DNA of 6,802 nucleotides from an uncultured Clostridia bacterium (GTDB lineage Bacteria > Bacillota > Clostridia > Oscillospirales > Ruminococcaceae). The stretch spans positions 1-6,802 of the forward strand of contig CANPZQ010000107.1 in the NCBI GenBank assembly GCA_947588775.1. The letters run 5' to 3'. This document shows, in pieces, positions 1 through 5,116 of the stretch (positions are counted from its first letter, which is position 1; every line of letters starts with the position of its first letter). The notes under the pieces are model-generated. The model saw only the letters and a list, made by a program, of their open reading frames with translations. It had not been told where the DNA came from and ran no database searches. Both the position numbers and the translations under genes were made by a program.

Positions 1-173
1 TGAATGCAGTTTTTGCATTTCGGGCGTTTGCCCTCCTTGCCCTGAACGGGGTAATATTTTCCGCAGCTTTCGTCCTCCTTATGACCCTTTACTTTAAGGG
101 TTGCGGGAAGCCCTCCGACTACGTCTGCGAGCATATCTTCGCTCAGTTCATGAGATGACGGATTTTCCGGCAT
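1..173 (-). CDS. Small double-glycine-leader, Cys-containing peptide (3' part beyond window)
   Basis: The reading frame starts at an ATG at 173 and is still open at the left edge, giving 57 residues. AAGGAGGA at 188-181 lies 8 nt upstream, so the start is well supported. Residues 9-21 read ELSEDMLADVVGG, the LSxxxLxxxVxGG form of a double-glycine leader, which C39-peptidase ABC transporters cut after GG (family knowledge). The visible core from residue 22 is Lys/Gly-rich, with C37 and a CKNC pair (C53, C56). The gene lies 20 bp after the neighbouring peptide gene, which has the same leader motif, so the two are probably co-transcribed. The core could form disulfides, bind a metal, or be a modification substrate; I do not recognise a named family. 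Export or modification genes would be further left, outside the window. Function is inferred from the leader and the pairing only. Confidence 0.75.
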   Translation of the reverse strand, partial: MPENPSSHELSEDMLADVVGGLPATLKVKGHKEDESCGKYYPVQGKEGKRPKCKNCI

Positions 174-193
174 TGCAGTATCCTCCTTAAATA

Positions 194-439
194 TTAAAAT
201 TTATTGTCGGCCGACGAATTGAGGCCGCACTTGCCGCATGAGAAGAAGCGGCAGTATTCGCATACGGCCTTTGTAATGGAAAAGCCGCAGCTGTGGTATC
301 CGTTGGTTAAGGCACAATGCCCGCATTTTTTGCATTGCCAGAACTCGCAGCCCTCTAAAAGGGGCTCGACAATTTCCGCAACGCCTCCGACCGATTGTTC
401 CAGTTCTCTGTCGGACAGAGCCTTGTTCAAATCATCCAC
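194..439 (-). CDS. Double-glycine-leader, cysteine-rich peptide precursor (81 aa)
   Basis: The start is GTG at 439, chosen because AAGGAGG at 452-446 sits 6 nt upstream; the overlapping ATG at 435 is out of frame and hits a stop at once. Residues 7-19 are ALSDRELEQSVGG, matching the classical LSxxELxxVxGG double-glycine leader, with predicted cleavage after G19. The 62-residue core holds nine cysteines (31, 36, 39, 42, 51, 60, 63, 68, 71), mostly in CxxC spacing: CKKCGHC, CEYC and CGKC. This suits either disulfide or thioether maturation, or a zinc-ribbon-like metal site. It is the first gene of the operon, behind a promoter with tandem upstream repeats. By family knowledge such leaders mark bacteriocins, RiPPs and peptide signals exported by C39 ABC transporters. 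The exact product class is unknown to me. An intracellular zinc-ribbon protein with a chance GG is the main alternative. Confidence 0.78.
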   Translation of the reverse strand: MDDLNKALSDRELEQSVGGVAEIVEPLLEGCEFWQCKKCGHCALTNGYHSCGFSITKAVCEYCRFFSCGKCGLNSSADNKF

Positions 440-500
440 AGCGCACCTCCTTCGTCAATTTGATTTTGGATTTTAGTGCCGCCGATTTTTCTCTGATACA

Positions 501-529
501 ATTATACCATAAGAAATAGGGCGTGCCGT
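501..529 (-). promoter_or_regulatory. Promoter of the small-peptide operon
   Basis: Read on the minus strand, a perfect TATAAT lies at 506-501, about 60 nt before the GTG start at 439. At the optimal 17-nt spacing the -35 position (529-524) reads ACGGCA, only 3 of 6 matches to TTGACA. A strong -10 with a weak -35 suggests dependence on an activator. The direct repeats immediately upstream fit that. Confidence 0.65.
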
Positions 530-564
530 GTCGTTTACGACAAATATGTGTCATCTGCGACAAA
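529..564 (-). promoter_or_regulatory. Tandem direct repeats, candidate activator operator
   Basis: Two 16-bp boxes occur at 529-544 and 549-564. On the minus strand they read TTTGTCGTAAACGACA (proximal) and TTTGTCGCAGATGACA (distal). They match at 13 of 16 positions, all three differences are transitions, and the period is 20 bp, about two helical turns. The proximal box is also a perfect 6-2-6 palindrome (TGTCGT-TT-ACGACA). If transcription starts near 494, the boxes centre near -43 and -63, the position expected for an activator touching RNA polymerase. Direct repeats at about 20-22 bp period are typical of LytTR-type response regulators of bacteriocin operons; TTTGTCG also resembles a Spo0A box. 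Which regulator binds is inference. Confidence 0.6.
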
Positions 565-859
565 ATAGAGGGTAGAAAACGGAATGTCAGAGGATAGAAG
601 CGGGGGAGGCGGGCATGGCAGGCTTAACCGAAGCCCTGCGTCTGACCTCTGATTTCTGTCATCTGTTCTCTGTTCGGCTCGGCCCGGCGCGGCGGAAAAG
701 CTGCTGCGTCGGTCCCACCCGCCCGCCCCCGCCATTTCGCACTATTTCCCCGCTTTTCCGCCGCGCCTCTCAAGATAAAACCATCAATCCCTCCGATATA
801 ATCCGCCCCCGCCAACAAACTTTCTATCATCTAACTTTCTGACCCTCTGCTCTCTATTA
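565..859. other. Non-coding, repeat-rich spacer between divergent transcription units
   Basis: No credible gene was found here; the short frames lack ribosome binding sites and lie in repeats. The left part has purine-rich heptamer-like runs (ATAGAGGG at 565, CAGAGGATAGAAG near 588) followed by a short G-rich stretch near 599-614 that resembles the edge of the element at 2718-2798. At 645-672 is TCTGATTTCTGTCATC, nearly repeated at 2701-2716. The middle holds the palindromic element at 687-766. The right part (822-857) is pyrimidine-rich and, read on the minus strand, again shows GAGG/CAGAGGG-type heptamers. The whole segment looks like an accumulation of small intergenic repeats. Confidence 0.55.
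687..766 (+). repeat. 80-bp palindromic intergenic repeat, copy A (C-run core)
   Basis: The ends are perfect inverted repeats: GCGCGGCGGAAAAGC (687-701) and GCTTTTCCGCCGCGC (752-766), extendable by one pair to 686/767. The interior contains CCCACCCGCCCGCCCCCGC at 714-732. This 19-mer is identical in inverted orientation in the copy at 2718-2798, and 17 nt of it recur in the copy at 2553-2637. The complementary strand is GGGGG-C-GGG-C-GGG-T-GGG, a G-quadruplex motif with single-base loops. No coding capacity is apparent. It resembles a MITE- or REP-like non-autonomous element; its mobility is inferred from copy number only. Confidence 0.85.
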
Positions 860-888
860 TTGACTTTACTTTTTTAAAATGTTATAAT
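860..888 (+). promoter_or_regulatory. Promoter of the GH30 gene
   Basis: TTGACT (860-865) and TATAAT (883-888) are separated by exactly 17 nt, a near-consensus sigma-A promoter. Transcription should begin near 895, giving a leader of about 40 nt before the ATG at 936. Confidence 0.85.
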
Positions 889-900
889 GTTCCAAACTAT

Positions 901-913
901 GCCGGATTCCGGC
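901..913 (+). promoter_or_regulatory. Short hairpin in the GH30 mRNA leader
   Basis: GCCGG-ATT-CCGGC forms a compact 5-bp GC stem just after the predicted transcription start and 8 nt before the AGGGG ribosome binding site (921-925). It could stabilise the 5' end of the mRNA. Alternatively, the palindrome could be a small operator at about +7 to +19. No U-run follows, so it is not a terminator. Confidence 0.4.
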
Positions 914-935
914 TTGAAAAAGGGGACATTATGTT

Positions 936-2498
936 ATGAAAAAAATTTTGGCGGCCGCGCTGTCTTTGATGGCGGCGGCGGTTACGGGCGTTTCGGCGGT
1001 TGCGGCCGACGCGCCGGTTAAGGTCGACTTCTCAAAGAAGTATCAGGAAATCGACGGCTTCGGAGCGTCCTATACATGGTATTCCGACTGGATGGCGACG
1101 AATGACAACCGCGAGGAGGCTTACGACTGGATTTTCAACGACTCGGGGTTCAATATTCTCCGGTTCAGGGACTTGAACCATGTCGGCGACGAGTACCAAA
1201 ACGCCCTCGACGGCTATCCCGCATACTACAGCTACTATAAAGCCGCCGTCGACAGGGGCAACGACCCGCTTGTCCTTGTAACCTCGTGGGGACAGTACGA
1301 CCGCGACCTGCCTTGGGTCGCGTATACCGAGCATTCCGCCAACGGCTTCAGCTACTATACCCTCGCGAAGGATTCAAACGGCGAGTATATGTATCAGGAA
1401 CTCGCGGATTTCTGCGTCGAGTCGGTTAAGCTTTTCTTCGACGCGGGAATACCGGTTGACTATTTCTCGATTTCAAACGAAATAGAGCTCCAGGAACGCC
1501 ATGTCGACGAAACCGGAAAGGCGCGCGAGGAGGCGGGATTCTTCTTCGGACAGGAGGAAAACGACGACCACTGCTGCTATTGGAAGGCGCATATCGCCGT
1601 CTATAACGCGTTTAAGGAGGCGTTCGGCGAATATGCCCCGAAGCTTCTCGGAGCCGAAACGATGGCGGGGTATGAGGATTTGCTCAGGGGATACCTCGAC
1701 CCGGTTATCCGCGAATGCCCCGAAAGCCTTGAAATCATCGGCCATCACCTCTACGGAACCGACCTTTCGCCCGCGAACTTCAAAAAAATCGGCGACAGCT
1801 TCTCAAACGACTACAAAATCTGGCAGACCGAAATCTGGAACGACGATTACTTCGGACATGCGAAGAGCATGCTCGACGAGCTTATTTACGAGAACGTTTC
1901 GGCGTATCTATACTGGAACGGCGTATGGAACTTCGACGCGGGAAAGTGCCTTATTGAGATTGACGGGCCGGAGCCGACGGCGGAATTCCGCCGCCTCGGG
2001 AACCAGTACCTTATGACGCATTTCTCAAAGTACATAAAGCGCGGCTACCGCAGGGTCGACGTTGCCGAGGAGCTTAATTCAACGGTCGGAGCGTTTTTGT
2101 CCCCCGACGAATCGGAGCTTGTTCTTGTAATCTATAACCCGTCCGAGGAGTATGACGACCTCACGCTCGACATCGGCGGGAGGAAGATTCTGGATTCGAT
2201 GAGCCTTCGCTCGACCGAGGGCGAAAACCGCTTTGCGCACGACTATTTAATTGACGAGGGCAAGTATAAGGACGGCTATGAGATAATGCCGAAGAGCCTT
2301 TATACCGTGGTTTTGACGCTCGAGGGCAACCCCGACTACGTTGCCCCGGCGGTCGAAGAAAAGGTCAACCCGTTCGTGAAAAACCCGTCCTCGGATAAGG
2401 CCGTTCCGCTTATTATTGCGGGAGCCGTCGGCCTCTGCGCGGTGATTGTTGTCGTTGTTGCAGCGGTGGGGAGAAAGGGGAAGCGGAAAGATAGTTAG
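936..2498 (+). CDS. Secreted, membrane-anchored GH30 family glycoside hydrolase (probable xylanase)
   Basis: The 520-residue product has a Sec signal peptide (MKKILAAALSLMAAAVTGVS, cleavage near residues 23-25). A (beta/alpha)8 catalytic domain follows, opening with the GH30-typical QEIDGFGAS (37-45). The likely acid/base is E182 in SISNEIE, the GHHLYG strand is at 269-274, and the likely nucleophile is E299 in WQTEIW. A beta-sandwich side domain spans about 370-463, as usual in GH30. The end has NPSSD (483-487), a hydrophobic helix (about 489-511) and a basic tail (RKGKRK), so the enzyme should stay on the cell surface. GH30 members cleave beta-linked glycans; glucuronoxylan is the best guess, but beta-1,6-glucan or other substrates cannot be excluded. 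The start is supported by AGGGG at 921-925; an ATG at 931 stops after two codons. The gene is monocistronic with its own promoter and has repeat elements on both sides. Confidence 0.9.
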   Translation: MKKILAAALSLMAAAVTGVSAVAADAPVKVDFSKKYQEIDGFGASYTWYSDWMATNDNREEAYDWIFNDSGFNILRFRDLNHVGDEYQNALDGYPAYYSYYKAAVDRGNDPLVLVTSWGQYDRDLPWVAYTEHSANGFSYYTLAKDSNGEYMYQELADFCVESVKLFFDAGIPVDYFSISNEIELQERHVDETGKAREEAGFFFGQEENDDHCCYWKAHIAVYNAFKEAFGEYAPKLLGAETMAGYEDLLRGYLDPVIRECPESLEIIGHHLYGTDLSPANFKKIGDSFSNDYKIWQTEIWNDDYFGHAKSMLDELIYENVSAYLYWNGVWNFDAGKCLIEIDGPEPTAEFRRLGNQYLMTHFSKYIKRGYRRVDVAEELNSTVGAFLSPDESELVLVIYNPSEEYDDLTLDIGGRKILDSMSLRSTEGENRFAHDYLIDEGKYKDGYEIMPKSLYTVVLTLEGNPDYVAPAVEEKVNPFVKNPSSDKAVPLIIAGAVGLCAVIVVVVAAVGRKGKRKDS

Positions 2499-2523
2499 AG
2501 GATAGAGGGTTAGAGGTTAGAGG
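2495..2523 (+). repeat. Degenerate TTAGAGG heptamer array overlapping the GH30 stop codon
   Basis: Four consecutive units read TTAGAGG, ATAGAGGG, TTAGAGG and TTAGAGG. The stop codon TAG (2496-2498) lies inside the first unit. Similar but more degenerate purine-rich heptamers flank the palindromic element upstream of the gene (around 565-600 on the plus strand; 645-672 and 822-857 on the minus strand), so the array appears to belong to the same intergenic repeat system. Confidence 0.65.
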
Positions 2524-2553
2524 CGGGCTTACGGGGCTTTCTGCGTAAGCCCG
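2524..2553. repeat. 10-bp inverted repeat downstream of the GH30 gene
   Basis: CGGGCTTACG (2524-2533) and CGTAAGCCCG (2544-2553) pair perfectly around a 10-nt loop, 26 bases after the GH30 stop codon. The stem could protect or end the GH30 mRNA, but it is followed by GC-rich sequence rather than a T-run, so it is not called as an intrinsic terminator. It abuts the left end of palindromic copy C. Confidence 0.6.
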
Positions 2554-2637
2554 GCGCGGCGAATGGGGCTTCTTTCCTGCGCCCACCCACCCGCCCGCCC
2601 CCATTTCCCGCACCCCTCCCGCCCCATCCTCCGCGCC
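2553..2637 (+). repeat. 85-bp palindromic intergenic repeat, copy C (diverged)
   Basis: This copy has the same orientation as the one at 687-766. The arms are GGCGCGGCGAATGGGGC (2553-2569) and GCCCCATCCTCCGCGCC (2621-2637), which pair at 15 of 17 positions. The inner arm sequence differs from the other two copies yet still pairs, so the palindrome is kept while the sequence changes. The core has CCCACCCGCCCGCCCCC (2586-2602) preceded by one more C-run, giving five G-runs on the minus strand. Confidence 0.75.
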
Positions 2638-2717
2638 CTGATTTCAGCAAAAAGAAAACAGAAACCGAAATTTTGCTGCAAGGTTTCGGATTGTGCGGCT
2701 TCTGATTTCTGACAGCA

Positions 2718-2798
2718 GCGCGGCGGAAAAAGCGGGGGGAGGCGCGAAACTGCGGGGGCGGGCGGGTGGGGCGCAGAGAGCAGCTTTTTCCGCCGCGC
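2718..2798 (-). repeat. 81-bp palindromic intergenic repeat, copy B (inverted)
   Basis: Perfect 16-bp terminal inverted repeats are present: GCGCGGCGGAAAAAGC (2718-2733) and GCTTTTTCCGCCGCGC (2783-2798). Compared with copy A at 687-766, each arm has one extra A/T, a paired change that keeps the palindrome. The core 2752-2770 is GCGGGGGCGGGCGGGTGGG, the exact complement of the core in copy A, here with the G-run strand on plus. Copies A and B form an inverted pair around the GH30 gene. Confidence 0.85.
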
Positions 2799-2857
2799 GG
2801 GCCCTAAACCCGGCGAAAAATGCCGAAAATCCTCCCTTTTAATGTTAAAAATGGTTA

Positions 2858-2886
2858 TTGACGGATAAAGCGTCGGATGGTATAAT
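2858..2886 (+). promoter_or_regulatory. Promoter of the Ser/Thr kinase gene
   Basis: TTGACG (2858-2863) and TATAAT (2881-2886) are separated by 17 nt, near-consensus for sigma-A. Transcription likely starts near 2893, leaving a leader of about 50 nt. The ribosome binding site is GGAGAA (2935-2940), before the ATG at 2945. Confidence 0.85.
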
Positions 2887-2944
2887 ATTATAATGCGTTA
2901 TTATGCAAAAAATATAAAGCCATGTTTTTGGAACGGAGAAGCCT

Positions 2945-5107
2945 ATGAAAAACCATGATACTGTGACAATACGCCGATGTGTGCATTGCATGAGCAAGAT
3001 TGAGAACGACGGCACGAAAGCCTGCCCGCATTGCGGCAGAAACCCTGACCCTGCTTCGCTCGAGCAGCAGTCTTATTGTATGCGTCCGCTGACGCTTCTG
3101 AAGGGAAAATATCTCGTCGGAAAGAGCCTCGGCCACGGTGGGTTCGGCATTACATATATCGGCCTCGACACGCTTTTGGACATAAAGGTCGCGATAAAGG
3201 AATGTTTCCCGAATATGATGGTTTCAAGGAACAGCACCGTATCGAATACGGTCAGCTGGACCACCGGCGTGTCTGGAGCGGATACCGTAAACCAGAGCTG
3301 TGACAATTTCCTTAAGGAAGCCAGAAAAATGGCTAAAATAAAGGATATAAGCGGAATTGTACGCGTTTTGGAAACATTTAACGAAAACAACACCGCTTAC
3401 ATCATTATGGATTATGTGGACGGAATAACCGTCACGGAAAAGATTGAGAACGGCGGCAAGATGGCACCGGACGAGTGCATTGAATTTTTCCGCCCGATAA
3501 TGCATGCCCTCGCCGAGGTTCACAAGCTCGGGTTTATCCACCGGGACATCAGCCCCGATAACATCATGGTTGACGCGGACGGAAAGCTCAAGCTTTTAGA
3601 TCTCGGCGCGGCTAAGGATTTGAACGGAAACATAAGCGGCCAGAACTCCACCGCGACAAGCACGATTATAAGGTCGGGATTCAGCCCGATTGAGCAGTAT
3701 GCCTCAAGCGGGAATATCGGTCCTTGGACCGACGTTTATGCATTTGCCGCGACTATGTACTACTGCATGACCCAAATTCGGTTAGACGATTCCCTCGGCA
3801 GGTTCAGCAATCCCGAAATCGACTTTAATCCGCGTCTATTCAAGAAACCGCCTACGGAAACGGTGAAAAAGGCGTTGACGAAGGGGCTTGAAGTCAAGTA
3901 CAGCGAACGCACCCAGACGATGGAAGAATTTGAAAAAAGCTTCGGGGAAGTCGTTCCCGCCGCGCGTTTTGCAAAAAACAAGCCGGGCTCTGCGCAAAGG
4001 CAGAATCCCGGCTCGGGAAAAAAGCCGCAAATTATTTTAGCGGCAGCGGCTTCGGCATTGATGATAGCCGCCGCTCTCGGGGCGGGCTTTGCCTTCGGAA
4101 CGGCGAACCGCCAAAGGGAATCTGTTTCCGAGATCAAACCCGAGGTGACGACCGCCCCGGCAACAGAAGCCGAAATTGCCACCGCGGCCGAGACGACTGC
4201 GGCAGCGGAAACGGCTGCGGCAGCCGCGCAGGCGGCCACAGCCGCAACAAAGGCGACCACGGTGCCAACAACCACTGAACCAACTACGGCCGCAACAAAG
4301 CCGACAACCACCGAACCGACTACAGCCGCCACAAAGCCGACCACCACCGAACCGACTACGGCCGCCACGAAGCCGACCACCACCGAACCGACTACGGCCG
4401 CAACGAAACCGACTACTACCGAACCTACCACGGCGGCGACAAAGCCGACGACCAAGGCAGCTACCAATGCAACAACGGCCGAACCGCCAGAGCCTGAAAA
4501 ATCCCCGGGTCCCAACTTTCTCAAAGTGGAGGAGAAATATAATGATAAAGGGCAGCGAATTTCAATGTTCGATGAATATAAAAGTGTCGAACAGGTAACT
4601 TTCCGTGACACTCTTGAGGGTGCTCCAGATGACGCAAAGGACTATTCCGCAAGCGGTGACAAGAGTGTAATGGTGTGGAAGGATTACTATGGGCTTATAA
4701 TCGCCGCAAACGGCAAGGTGCGCGGCACCGATTTATCATATCTCTTTTGTGGCTTTTCACGTCTTCAAAATATAGATTTAAGCGGGCTTGATACTTCCGA
4801 CGTTACAAATATGTCGCATATGTTTTATAATTGCATACCTCTTAGGAGCAGCTATGCAAACCCCATTGATTTTGGCGGATTTAACACCTCCGAGGTTACG
4901 AATATGTCATCTATGTTTGAAAATTGTCAATATGTTTTTTGGCTTGATTTACGTAGTTTTGATACTTCTAAAGTTACAGATATGTCACGTATGTTTTGCG
5001 CTTGCACATCGCTTGATGGAGTTTTTGGCGATTTCGATATGTCAAATGTCACAAATAAAGAGAACATGTTTTTAGGTTGTAGCGCAAGTATTATGGACAG
5101 AGAGTAA
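2945..5107 (+). CDS. Transmembrane Ser/Thr protein kinase with zinc ribbon and BspA-like ectodomain
   Basis: The 720-residue product begins with a cytoplasmic zinc ribbon (CVHC 12-15, CPHC 27-30). A PknB-type kinase domain spans about 56-333: glycine loop GHGGFG (63-68), VAIK lysine K85, probable helix-C glutamate E125, HRDISPDN with D201 and N206, DLG aspartate D219, SPIE in place of APE (247-250), and D263 and R322. All catalytic residues are present, so activity is likely, although the usual Lys of HRDxKPxN is Ser203. One membrane helix (about 363-385) follows. Outside lie an Ala/Thr-rich stretch, five perfect 12-residue repeats (441-500), and a DUF285/BspA-type domain (about 545-712) with four DTSxVTxMSxMF-like repeats. 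This suggests a sensor kinase reading a surface or cell-wall signal; ligand and substrates are unknown. No phosphatase (PrpC type) gene is adjacent. The 3' end is AT-richer than the rest. Confidence 0.95.
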   Translation: MKNHDTVTIRRCVHCMSKIENDGTKACPHCGRNPDPASLEQQSYCMRPLTLLKGKYLVGKSLGHGGFGITYIGLDTLLDIKVAIKECFPNMMVSRNSTVSNTVSWTTGVSGADTVNQSCDNFLKEARKMAKIKDISGIVRVLETFNENNTAYIIMDYVDGITVTEKIENGGKMAPDECIEFFRPIMHALAEVHKLGFIHRDISPDNIMVDADGKLKLLDLGAAKDLNGNISGQNSTATSTIIRSGFSPIEQYASSGNIGPWTDVYAFAATMYYCMTQIRLDDSLGRFSNPEIDFNPRLFKKPPTETVKKALTKGLEVKYSERTQTMEEFEKSFGEVVPAARFAKNKPGSAQRQNPGSGKKPQIILAAAASALMIAAALGAGFAFGTANRQRESVSEIKPEVTTAPATEAEIATAAETTAAAETAAAAAQAATAATKATTVPTTTEPTTAATKPTTTEPTTAATKPTTTEPTTAATKPTTTEPTTAATKPTTTEPTTAATKPTTKAATNATTAEPPEPEKSPGPNFLKVEEKYNDKGQRISMFDEYKSVEQVTFRDTLEGAPDDAKDYSASGDKSVMVWKDYYGLIIAANGKVRGTDLSYLFCGFSRLQNIDLSGLDTSDVTNMSHMFYNCIPLRSSYANPIDFGGFNTSEVTNMSSMFENCQYVFWLDLRSFDTSKVTDMSRMFCACTSLDGVFGDFDMSNVTNKENMFLGCSASIMDRE
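4265..4444 (+). repeat. Five tandem 36-bp repeats encoding PTTTEPTTAATK
   Basis: These repeats encode residues 441-500 of the kinase, five identical 12-residue units, with a partial sixth (PTT) after them. The nucleotide copies differ at synonymous third positions (for example ACA/ACC/ACT for Thr, AAG/AAA for Lys), while the protein copies are identical. The segment is a Thr/Pro-rich extracellular stalk, possibly glycosylated or wall-spanning. The opposite strand has a long open frame only because of this periodic composition. Confidence 0.95.
4790..5080 (+). repeat. Four BspA/DUF285-type repeats at the kinase C-terminus
   Basis: Units start at residues 616 (DTSDVTNMSHMFYNC), 647 (NTSEVTNMSSMFENC), 673 (DTSKVTDMSRMFCAC) and 698 (DMSNVTNKENMFLGC). 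Spacings are 31, 26 and 25 residues; about 25 is usual for this leucine-rich-repeat-like family. The last unit is degenerate (NKENMF replaces NMSxMF) and the protein ends eight residues later. In other proteins such repeats serve in surface display and binding (family knowledge). Confidence 0.85.
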
Positions 5108-5116
5108 ATCGGCTCG

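Larger units (their letters stand above)
2499..2857. other. Non-coding, repeat-rich spacer downstream of the GH30 gene
   Basis: No gene is supported. In order the spacer holds the rest of the heptamer array, a 10-bp GC hairpin (2524-2533 with 2544-2553), palindromic copy C (2553-2637), an AT-richer stretch with competing small hairpins (2645-2689), a TCTGATTTCTGACAGC segment (2701-2716) shared with the spacer upstream of the GH30 gene, and palindromic copy B (2718-2798). The last 60 bases lead into the kinase promoter and show nothing recognisable. No stem followed by a U-run marks a standard terminator for the GH30 transcript. Confidence 0.6.

Noticed and set aside
204..476. Plus-strand open frame opposite the 81-residue peptide gene
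   Set aside because: No ribosome binding site, odd composition, and fully antisense to a gene with a good start and leader motif.
535..842. Several short open frames on both strands in the upstream repeat region
   Set aside because: They are Pro/Arg-rich products of GC-rich repeats and palindromes, without ribosome binding sites or plausible protein features.
1501..2016. 171-codon frame inside the GH30 gene
   Set aside because: Arg/Thr/Ser-rich out-of-frame shadow of the GH30 coding sequence.
2524..2553. Hairpin after the GH30 gene considered as an intrinsic terminator
   Set aside because: The 10-bp stem is followed by GC-rich sequence rather than a T-run; it is listed as an inverted repeat only.
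2645..2689. Small hairpins (CAGCAAAA/TTTTGCTG and GAAACC/GGTTTC) considered as a structured RNA
   Set aside because: The stems compete with each other, loops are long, and the stretch is A-rich, so chance pairing is likely.
687..2798. Repeated elements considered as a CRISPR array
   Set aside because: There are only three copies, in mixed orientation, irregularly spaced and separated by a full gene; there are no regular spacers.
3760..4611. Long minus-strand frame (283 codons) opposite the kinase stalk
   Set aside because: Val/Ala-rich antisense image of the periodic Thr/Pro/Ala repeats; no start signals.
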